A DNA stretch of 64,000 nt from Streptomyces luteogriseus. Its GTDB lineage: Bacteria > Actinomycetota > Actinomycetes > Streptomycetales > Streptomycetaceae. Shown here piece by piece: positions 7,484-18,294 of the stretch (position 1 is the stretch's first letter; every line of letters starts with the position of its first letter). The stretch lies in assembly GCF_014205055.1 (NCBI RefSeq), contig NZ_JACHMS010000001.1, positions 2,666,001-2,730,000 of the forward strand, read 5' to 3'. A model generated the notes under the pieces. The model saw nothing but the letters and a program-made list of their open reading frames with translations, did no database searches and had not been told where the DNA came from. Position numbers and translations under genes: made by a program.

Positions 7484-8707
7484 CTACTTCGTCCACTTCT
7501 CCCAGGACATGTTCCAGCCGTTGAGCCCGTTGTCCGGGGCGACGGTCCGGTCCTCGGAGTTCTTGACGACGACCACGTCGCCGACCATCGAGTGGTTGAA
7601 GAACCACGCGGCCGGCACCTTCTTGTCCCAGCCGCCGCGCACGTCGCGCAGGCCGATGCAGCCGTGGCTGGCGTTGTAGTTGCCGAAGGCGCCGCTCGCC
7701 CAGTAGTTGCCGTGCAGGAAGGTTCCGGAGGTGGTCAGGCGGACGGCGTGCGGGACGTCCTTGATGTCGTACTCGCCGCCGTAGCCGACCGTCTCGCCGT
7801 TCATCCGGGTCACGGTCAGCATCTCGCTGATGACCATCTGGCCGTTCCAGGTCTCCATGCCGGGCTGGCCGGTGGTGACCGGGATGGTCTTGATGGTCTT
7901 GCCGTCGCGCATGACCTTCATCGTGAGCTTCTTGGCGTCGACGACGGAGACCTGGTTGCGACCGATGGTGAACTTCACCGTCTTGTCCTGCTCGCCGTAG
8001 ACACCGGAGCGTCCCTCGACGCCGTCGAGGTTCAGGTCGACGGTCACCTTGGTGCCGGGCTTCCAGTACTTCTCGGGGCGGAAGTCGAGACGGTCGTTGC
8101 CGAACCAGTGGCCCTCGACGTCGACGGCCGGCTCCGTCGTGATGCGGATGGCCTTCTCGACGTCCTCCGGGTTGGTGATGCCCCGCGAGAAGCGGACGGA
8201 GAACGGCATCCCGACGCCGACCTTGGAGCCGTCCTCGGGGGTGAAGGTGCCGGTGAAGGTGTTCTCCGGGGTCAGCGTGGTGAAGCCGGCGTCCTCCGCG
8301 GCCGTGCGGCCCTCGGAGTCCTTGGCGACCGCGTGGACCGTGTACTTGGTGGCCCCGGCCAGATGGGTGGACGGCGTCCAGTTGGCGCCGTCCCCGGATA
8401 TCTTCCCGTCGACCTTCTTGCCCTTGGCGTCCTTGACCTCGACCTCGGTCAGCTTGCCCTTCTGTGCGGTCACCTTCAGCGCACCGCTGGTGTCGACGGA
8501 CTTGGCCCCGTCCTTGGGGGTGATGCCGACGACCGCCTCGGACTGCTTGCTCTGTGCGGCGCCCGAGTCCTTGCCCTTGCCGTCGCCCTCACCGGCCCCG
8601 GTCCCCCCGCCGCACGCCGTCACGGCGAGCAGCAGCACACCGATCGCCGACGCGAGCATTCCGTTCCTGCGCCCAACCGACGCCCCCGATATCGGTCGCC
8701 CGTTCAC
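7484..8707 (-). CDS. L,D-transpeptidase lipoprotein (YkuD domain)
   Basis: 407 residues. A lipoprotein signal (MLASAIGVLLLAVTAC) is followed by a Gly/Lys linker and two Ig-like modules (VVGITPKDGAKSVDTSG, then FTGTFTPEDGSKVGVG). The C-terminal YkuD domain carries HGNYWASGAFGNYNASHGCIGL, with the catalytic SHGC. The family makes 3-3 (meso-DAP to meso-DAP) cross-links in peptidoglycan outside the membrane and resists most beta-lactams except carbapenems. The Ig-Ig-YkuD layout matches actinobacterial LdtMt2-like enzymes. I chose GTG 8707, since GGGAGGGGAG lies 5-6 nt before it; the longer frame from 8782 has no such box. Its paralogue is directly upstream. Confidence 0.9.
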   Translation of the reverse strand: MNGRPISGASVGRRNGMLASAIGVLLLAVTACGGGTGAGEGDGKGKDSGAAQSKQSEAVVGITPKDGAKSVDTSGALKVTAQKGKLTEVEVKDAKGKKVDGKISGDGANWTPSTHLAGATKYTVHAVAKDSEGRTAAEDAGFTTLTPENTFTGTFTPEDGSKVGVGMPFSVRFSRGITNPEDVEKAIRITTEPAVDVEGHWFGNDRLDFRPEKYWKPGTKVTVDLNLDGVEGRSGVYGEQDKTVKFTIGRNQVSVVDAKKLTMKVMRDGKTIKTIPVTTGQPGMETWNGQMVISEMLTVTRMNGETVGYGGEYDIKDVPHAVRLTTSGTFLHGNYWASGAFGNYNASHGCIGLRDVRGGWDKKVPAAWFFNHSMVGDVVVVKNSEDRTVAPDNGLNGWNMSWEKWTK

Positions 8708-8862
8708 GTGGTTCTCCCCTCCCAGGGCCTGGTCAGGCCCGCACCCCGCGCGATCCCCCGCGCGTCGGCGAATAGTAACCACAGGGTGCGCGGCACCGGC
8801 GGCCCGCGATTGTCACCGTTCGGTCCCAACAGATCGCCGGCTCAACCCGCCCCCTTGTCGGG

Positions 8863-10107
8863 CTACTTCACCGCACTGCCCGCCTTCCATGCATTCCAGT
8901 CCATATTCCAGCCTCCGAGCCCATTGTCGGGAGCGACCTTTTTGTCATTGCTGTTGACGACCTCGACGACGTCCCCGACGAGGCTTCGGTCGAAGAACCA
9001 GCCGGCCGGGGTGTCCGAGCCGCCGCCCTTCACGTCGCGCAGTCCGATGCAGCCGTGGCTGACGTTGGTGCGGCCGAAGACGCTGTGGTGCGCCCAGTAG
9101 TTGCCGTGCAGGAAGGTCCCGGAATCGGTCAGTCGCATGGCGTGCGGGACGTCCGGGATGTCGTACTCGCCCTTGCCGTCGCGCTTCTTGAAGCCGACCG
9201 TGGCGCCGTTCATCCGGGTGACGTCGAGCATCTCGGTCACCACCATCGTGCCGTTGTACGTGGTGTTCCCGGGGGCCCCGGCCGTGACGGGCACCGTGGC
9301 GAGGGGCTCGCCGTCGCGCCGGACCTCCATGGAGTGCGCGGCGGCGTCGACGATGGAGACCTGGCTGCGGCCCACGGTGAAGGAGAACGTCTTGTGCTGG
9401 AGGCCGTAGACGCCGGGCGCGCCCTCGACGTCGCGCAGGTTCAGGGCGACGGTGACCTGGGTGCCGGGTTTCCAGTAGTCCTCGGGGCGGAAGTCGAGGC
9501 GGTTCTTCCCGAACCAGTGCGGGCGGATCTCGACGGCCGGGCGGGCGGTGACCCGGACCGCGCGTTCGACGGCGGCGCGGTCGGCGATCTGCCGGTTGAA
9601 CTCCAGGGAGACGATCATGCCGGTGCCGACCGTGGCGCGGTTCTCCGGGGCGACGTAGCCGATGAAGCGTTCCTCCGGGACGTAGGTGGTGAAGGTGGTG
9701 TGCCGGGCGGAGCGGCGTCCGCCGCCGTCCACGGCCACCGCGTCGATCGTGTACTTGGCGGCCAGCGCGAGCCGTTCGTCGTCGGGTTCCCAGGTCAGGC
9801 CGTCGGCCGATAGGTGCCCGGGCACCGGGGACTCCTGCGCGTCCTGCGACCTGACGACCTTCACCTTCTCCAGCCGGCCGTCGGGCACGCGCACCCGCAG
9901 CCTCTTCCCGGGGCGCACTCCCCTGCTGCCGTCGTCGGGCGACACCTTGATGACGTCCTCGGGCGCCGGGGGCGCGCCGAACGCCCCGGCGATGCCTCCC
10001 GCGTCGTCCGAGGTACAGCCCGTGGCCCCGGCGAGGAGCCCTGCCCATGTCACTACGGCGGCCAGCGCGGCCCTCGCGCGCCGCGCGCGCCCTTGTACGT
10101 GCCTCAC
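8863..10107 (-). CDS. L,D-transpeptidase lipoprotein, paralogue of the preceding gene
   Basis: About 414 residues with the same layout: lipoprotein signal ending LLAGATGC, Ig-like modules (VIKVSPDDGSRGVRPG and FIGYVAPENRATVGTG) and a YkuD domain with HGNYWAHHSVFGRTNVSHGC. Its catalytic Cys, His and Ser match those of the 7484-8707 protein, and the two align along their whole length, which points to tandem duplication. The start is less sure: GTG 10107 fits the signal peptide, but its ribosome binding site is weak. It is divergent from glgX, 188 bp away. Confidence 0.85.
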   Translation of the reverse strand: MRHVQGRARRARAALAAVVTWAGLLAGATGCTSDDAGGIAGAFGAPPAPEDVIKVSPDDGSRGVRPGKRLRVRVPDGRLEKVKVVRSQDAQESPVPGHLSADGLTWEPDDERLALAAKYTIDAVAVDGGGRRSARHTTFTTYVPEERFIGYVAPENRATVGTGMIVSLEFNRQIADRAAVERAVRVTARPAVEIRPHWFGKNRLDFRPEDYWKPGTQVTVALNLRDVEGAPGVYGLQHKTFSFTVGRSQVSIVDAAAHSMEVRRDGEPLATVPVTAGAPGNTTYNGTMVVTEMLDVTRMNGATVGFKKRDGKGEYDIPDVPHAMRLTDSGTFLHGNYWAHHSVFGRTNVSHGCIGLRDVKGGGSDTPAGWFFDRSLVGDVVEVVNSNDKKVAPDNGLGGWNMDWNAWKAGSAVK

Positions 10108-10295
10108 GCGGTGCCCAACGACCGGCCGTGTCCCCGGGAAACGACCATGCCCGCCCCCGGGGAAACGTGAGTGCGACCCACCCTCTGGGCAGAACAGTGG
10201 GGAGGACGACGCGCAGGGGAGCCGCGACCCGGGCCGCAGCACTGGCCGCACCCCTCTGTCCCCCGTCGTCCCATGAGCCGGTGGGAGGCTGACAG

Positions 10296-12548
<2,253 letters not shown>

Positions 12549-12852
12549 TCCCGGCCGGCCGAGGATGCCCCGGTCGTAGACCACCGCCACCGCCACCGCG
12601 CGGTCCTTGACGCCGAGCTTGGCGTAGAGGTGGGTGCGGTCGGCATAGAGGAAGTGTCCCGGCGAGGCGGGATCCGCCACATGGGCCGTCGCACTCGAAC
12701 GGACATCAACCGATCGGCTGATGCGGCGGTGCGGCCCGGCCGGTTGGCGCCGTGCGGCCCGTCGAACGCCCAGGTCGTAGGACCGACGACCGATTCCGGT
12801 CCGGCGGAAACTCGGTGGGCAGTGTCAGTGGCGATCCGTAGGCTCGCTGCTG
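12549..12852. other. Intergenic region between glgX and the ABC exporter genes
   Basis: About 304 bp. The first 100 bp carry the LuxR remnant on the minus strand. The rest shows no reading frame with Streptomyces codon bias and presumably holds the promoter of the plus-strand ABC operon; I cannot identify its -10 and -35 boxes. Confidence 0.5.
12561..12650 (-). pseudogene. Remnant of a LuxR-type response regulator
   Basis: The minus strand reads THLYAKLGVKDRAVAVAVVYD, then RGIL. This matches the last HTH helix and C-terminal tail of NarL/LuxR response regulators (usually TVKTHV-x-R-x-x-AKLGLRDR-x-QAVV-x-AYE-x-G). Nothing upstream resembles the rest of the HTH or a receiver domain, and the frame runs past the expected stop into sequence antisense to glgX. 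It appears to be the 3' scrap of a deleted regulator, perhaps with its kinase. From memory, related Streptomyces have a two-component pair near here. Confidence 0.6.
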
Positions 12853-14670
12853 ATGGCCACGACACCCGCCCCCGCCCAGGACCGTTCCACCGTGCGTACG
12901 TTGCTGCGCCTGTGGCCGTATGTGCGGCCCGTGCGGGCGCGGCTGTTCAGCGCCGCGTTCGTCGCGATACTCGCCTCCTGCGTGGGCCTGGTGATCCCGC
13001 TCGTCCTGAAGTGGATGGTGGACGGGCCGATCGCCCACCGGGACCCGGCCGGAGTGTGGCTCGGCGCGCTGTACCTGCTGCTGCTCGGCCTCACGGAGGC
13101 CCTGCTGTTCGGGCTGCGGCGGTTGCTGGTGGCCCGTCCGCTCTCGCACGTCGAGGCGTCGATGCGGGCGGGTCTGTACCGGCACCTCCAGCGGCTGCCG
13201 GTGGCCTTCCACGACCGCTGGGCCTCGGGGCAGTTGCTGTCCCGGGCGACGACGGATCTGATGCTGCTGCGTCAGTTCCTCGCCTTTCCGCTGACGTTCC
13301 TCCTGGTCAACGGTGTGACGATCGTCGTGGGCGTGGTCATCATGCTGCTCCAGGACTGGACCCTCGGGCTGGTCGTCCTCGGGCCCGCCATCCCTCTCAT
13401 GGTGACCTGCATGGTCTTCGAGAAGCGCTACGCCAAGGTGGCCCGGCGCGCCCAGGACCAGGTCGGCGACCTGACGACGGTCGTCGAGGAGAGCGTGCTG
13501 GGCATCCGCATCATCAAGGGCTTCGGCCGCCACCGCAGCCAGGCGCGGGCGTTCCGGGACCTGTCACAGACGCTGCGCGGCACGGAACTGCGCAAGGCAC
13601 GGCTGCTGGCAACGATCTGGGGCGTCATCGTGACGCTGCCGGAGATCGCGATCGGGGCGGCGCTGGTGGTGGGGGTCGTCCAGGTGGCCGACGGCGCCCT
13701 GTCGGCGGGGACGCTGGTGGCGTTCCTGTCGACGGCGCTGGCGCTGCGATGGCCGGTGGAGTCGATCGGGTTCCTGCTGGCGATGAGCCAGGAGGCGGCG
13801 ACGGCGACGGAGCGCTACTTCGAGGTCATGGACGAGGAGGTGGAGGACACCACCGCCACACCGGGCACCAGCACCAGCACCGGCTCCGCCGCCGCCACCG
13901 GCTCCGGCACCGCTCGGGCCGGGGACCGGGGACTGCGCTTCCACGACGTCCGGTTCCGCTACCCCGACGCCCCCGCCGGCACCCCGCCCGTCCTGCAGCA
14001 CATCGACCTGCACATCCGGCCGGGCGAGTCCATGGCCCTGGTCGGCGCCACCGGCAGCGGCAAGACCACCCTCACCGCGCTCATCCCCCGCCTCTACGAG
14101 CTCACTTCGGGCCGCATCACCCTCGACGGCGTCGACATCACGGAACTGTCCAGACAAGCGCTGCGCGCCAAGGTCGCCGTGGCCTTTGAGGAGCCCACCC
14201 TGTTCTCGGCCGCGGTCGGCGACAACGTTCTCATGGGGGCGGGGGACACCGCCGGAACGGCCGACCTGGAGCGGGCACTCGCCGTCGCCCAGGCCGGCTT
14301 CGTGCACGCCCTGCCCCAGGGCACCGACACCCAGGTGGGCGAGCAGGGCCTCAGCCTCTCCGGTGGCCAGCGCCAGCGTCTCGCGCTCGCCCGGGCCGTC
14401 GTCGGGCAGCCGGAGTTCCTCGTCCTGGACGACCCGCTGTCGGCCCTGGACGTGCACACCGAGGCCGCCGTGGAGGCCGCCCTGCGGCAGGTCCTCGCGG
14501 ACACCACCGCCCTGATCGTGGCGCACCGCCCCTCGACCGTGCTGCTCGCCGACCGCGTCGCCCTGCTGTCCGGCGGCCGGATCGCCGCGGTCGGCACCCA
14601 CCACGAACTGCTGCGTACGAACGCGGAGTACGCGCACCTGATGTCAGGGGAAGAGGAGGGCGCACGATGA
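12853..14670 (+). CDS. ABC exporter half-transporter, pair 1 subunit A
   Basis: 605 residues: six-helix exporter membrane domain (about 20-320), a low-complexity Thr/Ser/Ala/Gly linker (about 337-356) and an ATPase domain. Walker A is GATGSGKTTLT (from 398) and the signature is canonical LSGGQ (502-506). The Q-loop glutamine is replaced (VAVAFEEPTLF), and Walker B reads LVLDDPLSALD, so the catalytic Glu is Asp527. These changes fit the degenerate-site half of a heterodimeric exporter. ATGA overlap couples it to the next gene. The substrate is unknown; such pairs export drugs, lipids or peptides. Confidence 0.9.
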   Translation: MATTPAPAQDRSTVRTLLRLWPYVRPVRARLFSAAFVAILASCVGLVIPLVLKWMVDGPIAHRDPAGVWLGALYLLLLGLTEALLFGLRRLLVARPLSHVEASMRAGLYRHLQRLPVAFHDRWASGQLLSRATTDLMLLRQFLAFPLTFLLVNGVTIVVGVVIMLLQDWTLGLVVLGPAIPLMVTCMVFEKRYAKVARRAQDQVGDLTTVVEESVLGIRIIKGFGRHRSQARAFRDLSQTLRGTELRKARLLATIWGVIVTLPEIAIGAALVVGVVQVADGALSAGTLVAFLSTALALRWPVESIGFLLAMSQEAATATERYFEVMDEEVEDTTATPGTSTSTGSAAATGSGTARAGDRGLRFHDVRFRYPDAPAGTPPVLQHIDLHIRPGESMALVGATGSGKTTLTALIPRLYELTSGRITLDGVDITELSRQALRAKVAVAFEEPTLFSAAVGDNVLMGAGDTAGTADLERALAVAQAGFVHALPQGTDTQVGEQGLSLSGGQRQRLALARAVVGQPEFLVLDDPLSALDVHTEAAVEAALRQVLADTTALIVAHRPSTVLLADRVALLSGGRIAAVGTHHELLRTNAEYAHLMSGEEEGAR

Positions 14671-16553
14671 CGGCGGCCACCAGCGCACCGGCCGGCAACA
14701 AACCCGACGACCAACCAGACGGCCAACCCGGCGGCCGGGCCGGCGACCGCCCCCTGGCCACGGGCGACCCCTTCGACCGGGACGTCCTGCCCACTCCACC
14801 GGGCGCCACCGGCACCCTGCTGCGCTCCCTGCTCGCACCGCTGAGGGCCCGGGTCGCGGCCACGACGCTCCTGCTGCTGCTCCAGCAGGCGGTCGTGCAG
14901 GCGGGCCCGCTGCTGGTGGCCTACGCCATCGACCGCGCCGTACCGGCGTTCCGGGCGCAGGACCACGGGCCGCTGATCGCGGTGGGCGCCGGTTATCTGG
15001 CGTGCGCGCTGGCCGCGGGCGGGCTGCAGTTCGCGTTCGTCGCCGCCGCGGCCCGGGTCAGCCAGGACGTGCTGCTGGATCTGCGCGGCCGGATCTTCCG
15101 CCACGCGCAGGCGCTAAGCGTCGACTTCCACGAGCGCTACACCTCGGGCCGGCTCATCTCCCGCTCCACGACCGACGTGGAGTCGCTGCGGGAACTGCTG
15201 GACGAAGGCCTCCAGGAACTCGTGACGGTCATCCTGTCCTTCGTCTACATCTCGGCGATGCTGCTCTGGCTCGACCTGGGGCTCGGGGGCGTCGCGGTGG
15301 CGTCCCTGGTGCCGCTCTACGCGCTGGTGCGGTGGTACCAGCAGCGGGCCGGGCGGGTGTACCGGGCCCGGTCGACCGCCATCGCGGCCGTCATCGTCAA
15401 GTTCGTCGAGACGATGAACGGCATCCGGCCGGTGCGCGCCTTCCGCCGCGAGGCCGCCAACGACGCGGACTTCGGCGAGCTCAACCGACGGCACGAACGG
15501 ACCAACGGGGACGCGCTGCTGGAGATGGCCCGCTACGTCACCGGCTCGCGGCTGGTCGCCAACACGGCGGTCGCGGCGATCGTGCTGTGGGGTGCCCACC
15601 GGGTCGCGGACGGCACGCTGGCCCTCGGTGTGCTGGCGGCGGCCGTGCTGTACCTGCGGCGGCTGTACGACCCGATCGACCGGCTCGGCATGTTCCTGAA
15701 CTCCTATCAGTCGGCGGCGGCCTCCCTGGAGAAGATCGCCGGACTGCTCGCCCAGACCCCGTCGGTCCCCGAGCCGGAAACCCCCCGGCGGCTCCCGCCG
15801 CTCGAGAGCGAACACCCCGGCCGCGCGGTGGTCTTCGACGGCGTCCGCTTCGGCTACCGCACCGGCGGCGAGGTGCTGCCCACGTTCGACCTCACCCTCC
15901 CGGCCGGGCAGACGGTCGCGGTCGTGGGCTCCACGGGCGCCGGCAAGTCGACGCTGGCCAAGCTGCTGGCCCGCTTCTACGACCCCTCCGACGGCCGCGT
16001 GCTGCTGGACGGCGTCGACCTGCGCGACCTCGCCGTGCCCGAGCTGCGGCGCGGGGTGGTCATGGTGACGCAGGAGGCGTTCCTGTTCTCCGGGACGGTC
16101 GCCGACAACATCGCGATCGGCCGCCCGGACGCCACCCGCGAGGAGATCGAGCAGGCGGCGAAGGAGATCGGCGCGCACGATTTCATCAGCACCCTGCCCG
16201 ACGGCTACGACACCGACGTCCGCAAGCGGGGCGGCCGCATCTCGGCCGGGCAGCGGCAACTGGTGGCGTTCGCGCGGGCGTTGCTGGCCGACCCGGCGGT
16301 GCTCATCCTCGACGAGGCGACCAGCTCGCTGGACGTCCCCGGGGAGCGTGCGGTGCAGCGGGCCATGACGACGGTGCTGAAGGGCCGTACGGCGGTGGTC
16401 ATCGCGCACCGGTTGTCGACCGTCGAGATCGCGGACCGGGTCCTGGTGATGGAGCACGGACGGATCGTGGAGGACGGCGGGCCGGCCGAACTCATCGAGG
16501 GCACCGGCAGGTTCGCGGATCTGCACCGGGCCTGGCGGGACAGTCTGGCGTAG
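14667..16553 (+). CDS. ABC exporter half-transporter, pair 1 subunit B
   Basis: 628 residues with an N-terminal cytoplasmic tail of about 50 residues, a six-helix membrane domain and an ATPase domain. Walker A is GSTGAGKSTLA (from 421), the Q-loop VMVTQEAFLFS is intact, and Walker B LILDEATSSLD has the catalytic Glu at 550. The signature is altered to ISAGQ (525-529). Paired with the upstream subunit, the intact Walker A/B here face LSGGQ there, giving one full ATP site and one degenerate site. ATG 14667 overlaps the upstream stop by 4 nt, so translation is probably coupled. Confidence 0.9.
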   Translation: MTAATSAPAGNKPDDQPDGQPGGRAGDRPLATGDPFDRDVLPTPPGATGTLLRSLLAPLRARVAATTLLLLLQQAVVQAGPLLVAYAIDRAVPAFRAQDHGPLIAVGAGYLACALAAGGLQFAFVAAAARVSQDVLLDLRGRIFRHAQALSVDFHERYTSGRLISRSTTDVESLRELLDEGLQELVTVILSFVYISAMLLWLDLGLGGVAVASLVPLYALVRWYQQRAGRVYRARSTAIAAVIVKFVETMNGIRPVRAFRREAANDADFGELNRRHERTNGDALLEMARYVTGSRLVANTAVAAIVLWGAHRVADGTLALGVLAAAVLYLRRLYDPIDRLGMFLNSYQSAAASLEKIAGLLAQTPSVPEPETPRRLPPLESEHPGRAVVFDGVRFGYRTGGEVLPTFDLTLPAGQTVAVVGSTGAGKSTLAKLLARFYDPSDGRVLLDGVDLRDLAVPELRRGVVMVTQEAFLFSGTVADNIAIGRPDATREEIEQAAKEIGAHDFISTLPDGYDTDVRKRGGRISAGQRQLVAFARALLADPAVLILDEATSSLDVPGERAVQRAMTTVLKGRTAVVIAHRLSTVEIADRVLVMEHGRIVEDGGPAELIEGTGRFADLHRAWRDSLA

Positions 16554-16578
16554 GGCGACGGCGGCAGAGGGCGGGCGG

Positions 16579-18294
16579 ATGATCGACGCGTACGAGGACC
16601 CCGGAACACCCGACCAGCGCGGTGGCGCCCGCTACCTGTGGTGGCTGGTCAGGCGGCAGGCCGGGCGGTGCGCCGCGGGGGCGATGTTCGGCACGGTGTG
16701 GATGGTGCTGCTGGCGGCGACGCCGTACCTGATGTCCCGGGCGATCGACGACGGCCTGGAGCCCGGGAACATGCGCGCGCTGACGCTCTGGAGCGGCGCG
16801 CTGTTCGTGGTGGGGGCCTTCAACGCCTGGCTGAGCATCATGCGCCACCGCACCATGACCCGGGTCCGCATGGACGCCAACTTCCGGACGGTGAAGGTGG
16901 TCGTCGGACAGGCGGTGCGGCTCGGGGCCTCCCTGCGGCGGCAGGCGGGCGCCGGGGAGGTCGTCACGATCGGCGTGGGCGACGTGCAGACGGTCAGCCA
17001 GTCGCTGACGGTCGTGGGGCCCGGGATCGGCGCGGTCGTGGGGTATCTGGTGATCGCCGTGCTGCTGGTGTCGGTCTCGGGGGTCGTCGCGCTGGTCGTG
17101 CTGCTGGGCATTCCGGTGCTCGCCCTGCTGGTCGGGCCGCTGCTCGGCCGCTTGCAGGGGTCGGAGGCGGAGTACCGCGAGCGGCAGGGCGTGCTGACCG
17201 CGCGGATCGGCGACCTCGCCGGCGGACTGCGGGTCCTCGCCGGCCTGGGCGGCAAGCAGCTGGTGGCGGACGCCTTCCGGCAGGACTCGGGGCGGCTGCG
17301 TGAACAGGGGTACCGGGTGGGGGCGGTGACCAGCTGGGTGCAGGCCCTGGGCGTCGGGCTGCCGAGCCTGTTCCTCGCGGTGGTGACCTGGCTCGCGGCC
17401 CGGCTCGCGGCGCAGGGCGACATCACGGTGGGCCAGCTGGTGTCCGTCTACGGCTATGTGGCGGTGCTGGTGTGGCCGGTCGCCTTCCTGGTCGAGTGCG
17501 GCTACCAGGTCAGCCGCGGCGTGGTGTGCGCACGCCGGGTCGTACGGTTCCTGCGCCTGGAACCGGCGGCCGACACAGGGACCCTGGACGCCCCGTCGGA
17601 ACCGTCGGCCCTGTACGACCCCGAGTCGGGCGTACGTGTCCTGCCGGGCCGTCTGACGGCCCTGGTGGCGGAACACCCGGCGGACGCCACGACGGTGGTG
17701 GACCGCCTGGGCCGCTACGCCCCGTCGTGCGCGACCTGGGGCGACACCCGCCTGGACGACATCGCCCTGAGCCAGATCCGGTCGCGCATCCTGGTGGCCG
17801 ACCACGAGGCGGACCTGTTCGCGGGAACCCTCCAGGCGATGATCAGGCCCTCTCCCGCATTCGCCGGACAACCCGAAGCCGCAACCCGGAAGGCGCTCCA
17901 CACGGCCGCCGCGGAAGACATCGTCCAAGCCCTCCCCCACGGCCTCGACACCCCCATGGACGCCCAGGCCCGCAACCTCAGCGGCGGCCAGCGCCAGCGC
18001 GTCCGCCTGGCCAGAGCCCTCCTCACGGACCCGGAGATCCTCCTGGCCGTCGAACCCACCTCGGCCCTGGACGCCCACACCGAAGCCACCGTCGCCACCC
18101 GGCTGAGGAAGGCGAGGGAAGGCCGCACCACGGTCGTGACCACCACCTCCCCCCTCGTCCTGGACCGCACGGACACCGTCCTCTACCTCAAGGACGGCAA
18201 GGTCGAAGCCTCCGGCTCTCACCACGAACTGCTCGCCACCACCCCCGGCTACCGTGCCCTCGTCGCGAGGGACACCGAGGAGGTCCTGGGATGA
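16579..18294 (+). CDS. ABC exporter half-transporter with degenerate ATPase, pair 2 subunit A
   Basis: 571 residues. The membrane domain (about 15-310) is normal, but the nucleotide-binding domain is strongly eroded. The expected Walker A is replaced by LVAEHPADATTVVDRL with no GxxGxGK. Walker B reads ILLAVEPTSALD, where the Mg2+ aspartate is Val but E492 remains, and the H-loop His is missing (VVTTTSPLVL). The signature NLSGGQRQR (467-471) is perfect. It can therefore offer a signature to a partner but probably cannot bind ATP on its own Walker side. The ATGA overlap with the next gene identifies that partner. It starts at ATG 16579, 25 nt after the previous gene. Confidence 0.85.
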   Translation: MIDAYEDPGTPDQRGGARYLWWLVRRQAGRCAAGAMFGTVWMVLLAATPYLMSRAIDDGLEPGNMRALTLWSGALFVVGAFNAWLSIMRHRTMTRVRMDANFRTVKVVVGQAVRLGASLRRQAGAGEVVTIGVGDVQTVSQSLTVVGPGIGAVVGYLVIAVLLVSVSGVVALVVLLGIPVLALLVGPLLGRLQGSEAEYRERQGVLTARIGDLAGGLRVLAGLGGKQLVADAFRQDSGRLREQGYRVGAVTSWVQALGVGLPSLFLAVVTWLAARLAAQGDITVGQLVSVYGYVAVLVWPVAFLVECGYQVSRGVVCARRVVRFLRLEPAADTGTLDAPSEPSALYDPESGVRVLPGRLTALVAEHPADATTVVDRLGRYAPSCATWGDTRLDDIALSQIRSRILVADHEADLFAGTLQAMIRPSPAFAGQPEAATRKALHTAAAEDIVQALPHGLDTPMDAQARNLSGGQRQRVRLARALLTDPEILLAVEPTSALDAHTEATVATRLRKAREGRTTVVTTTSPLVLDRTDTVLYLKDGKVEASGSHHELLATTPGYRALVARDTEEVLG

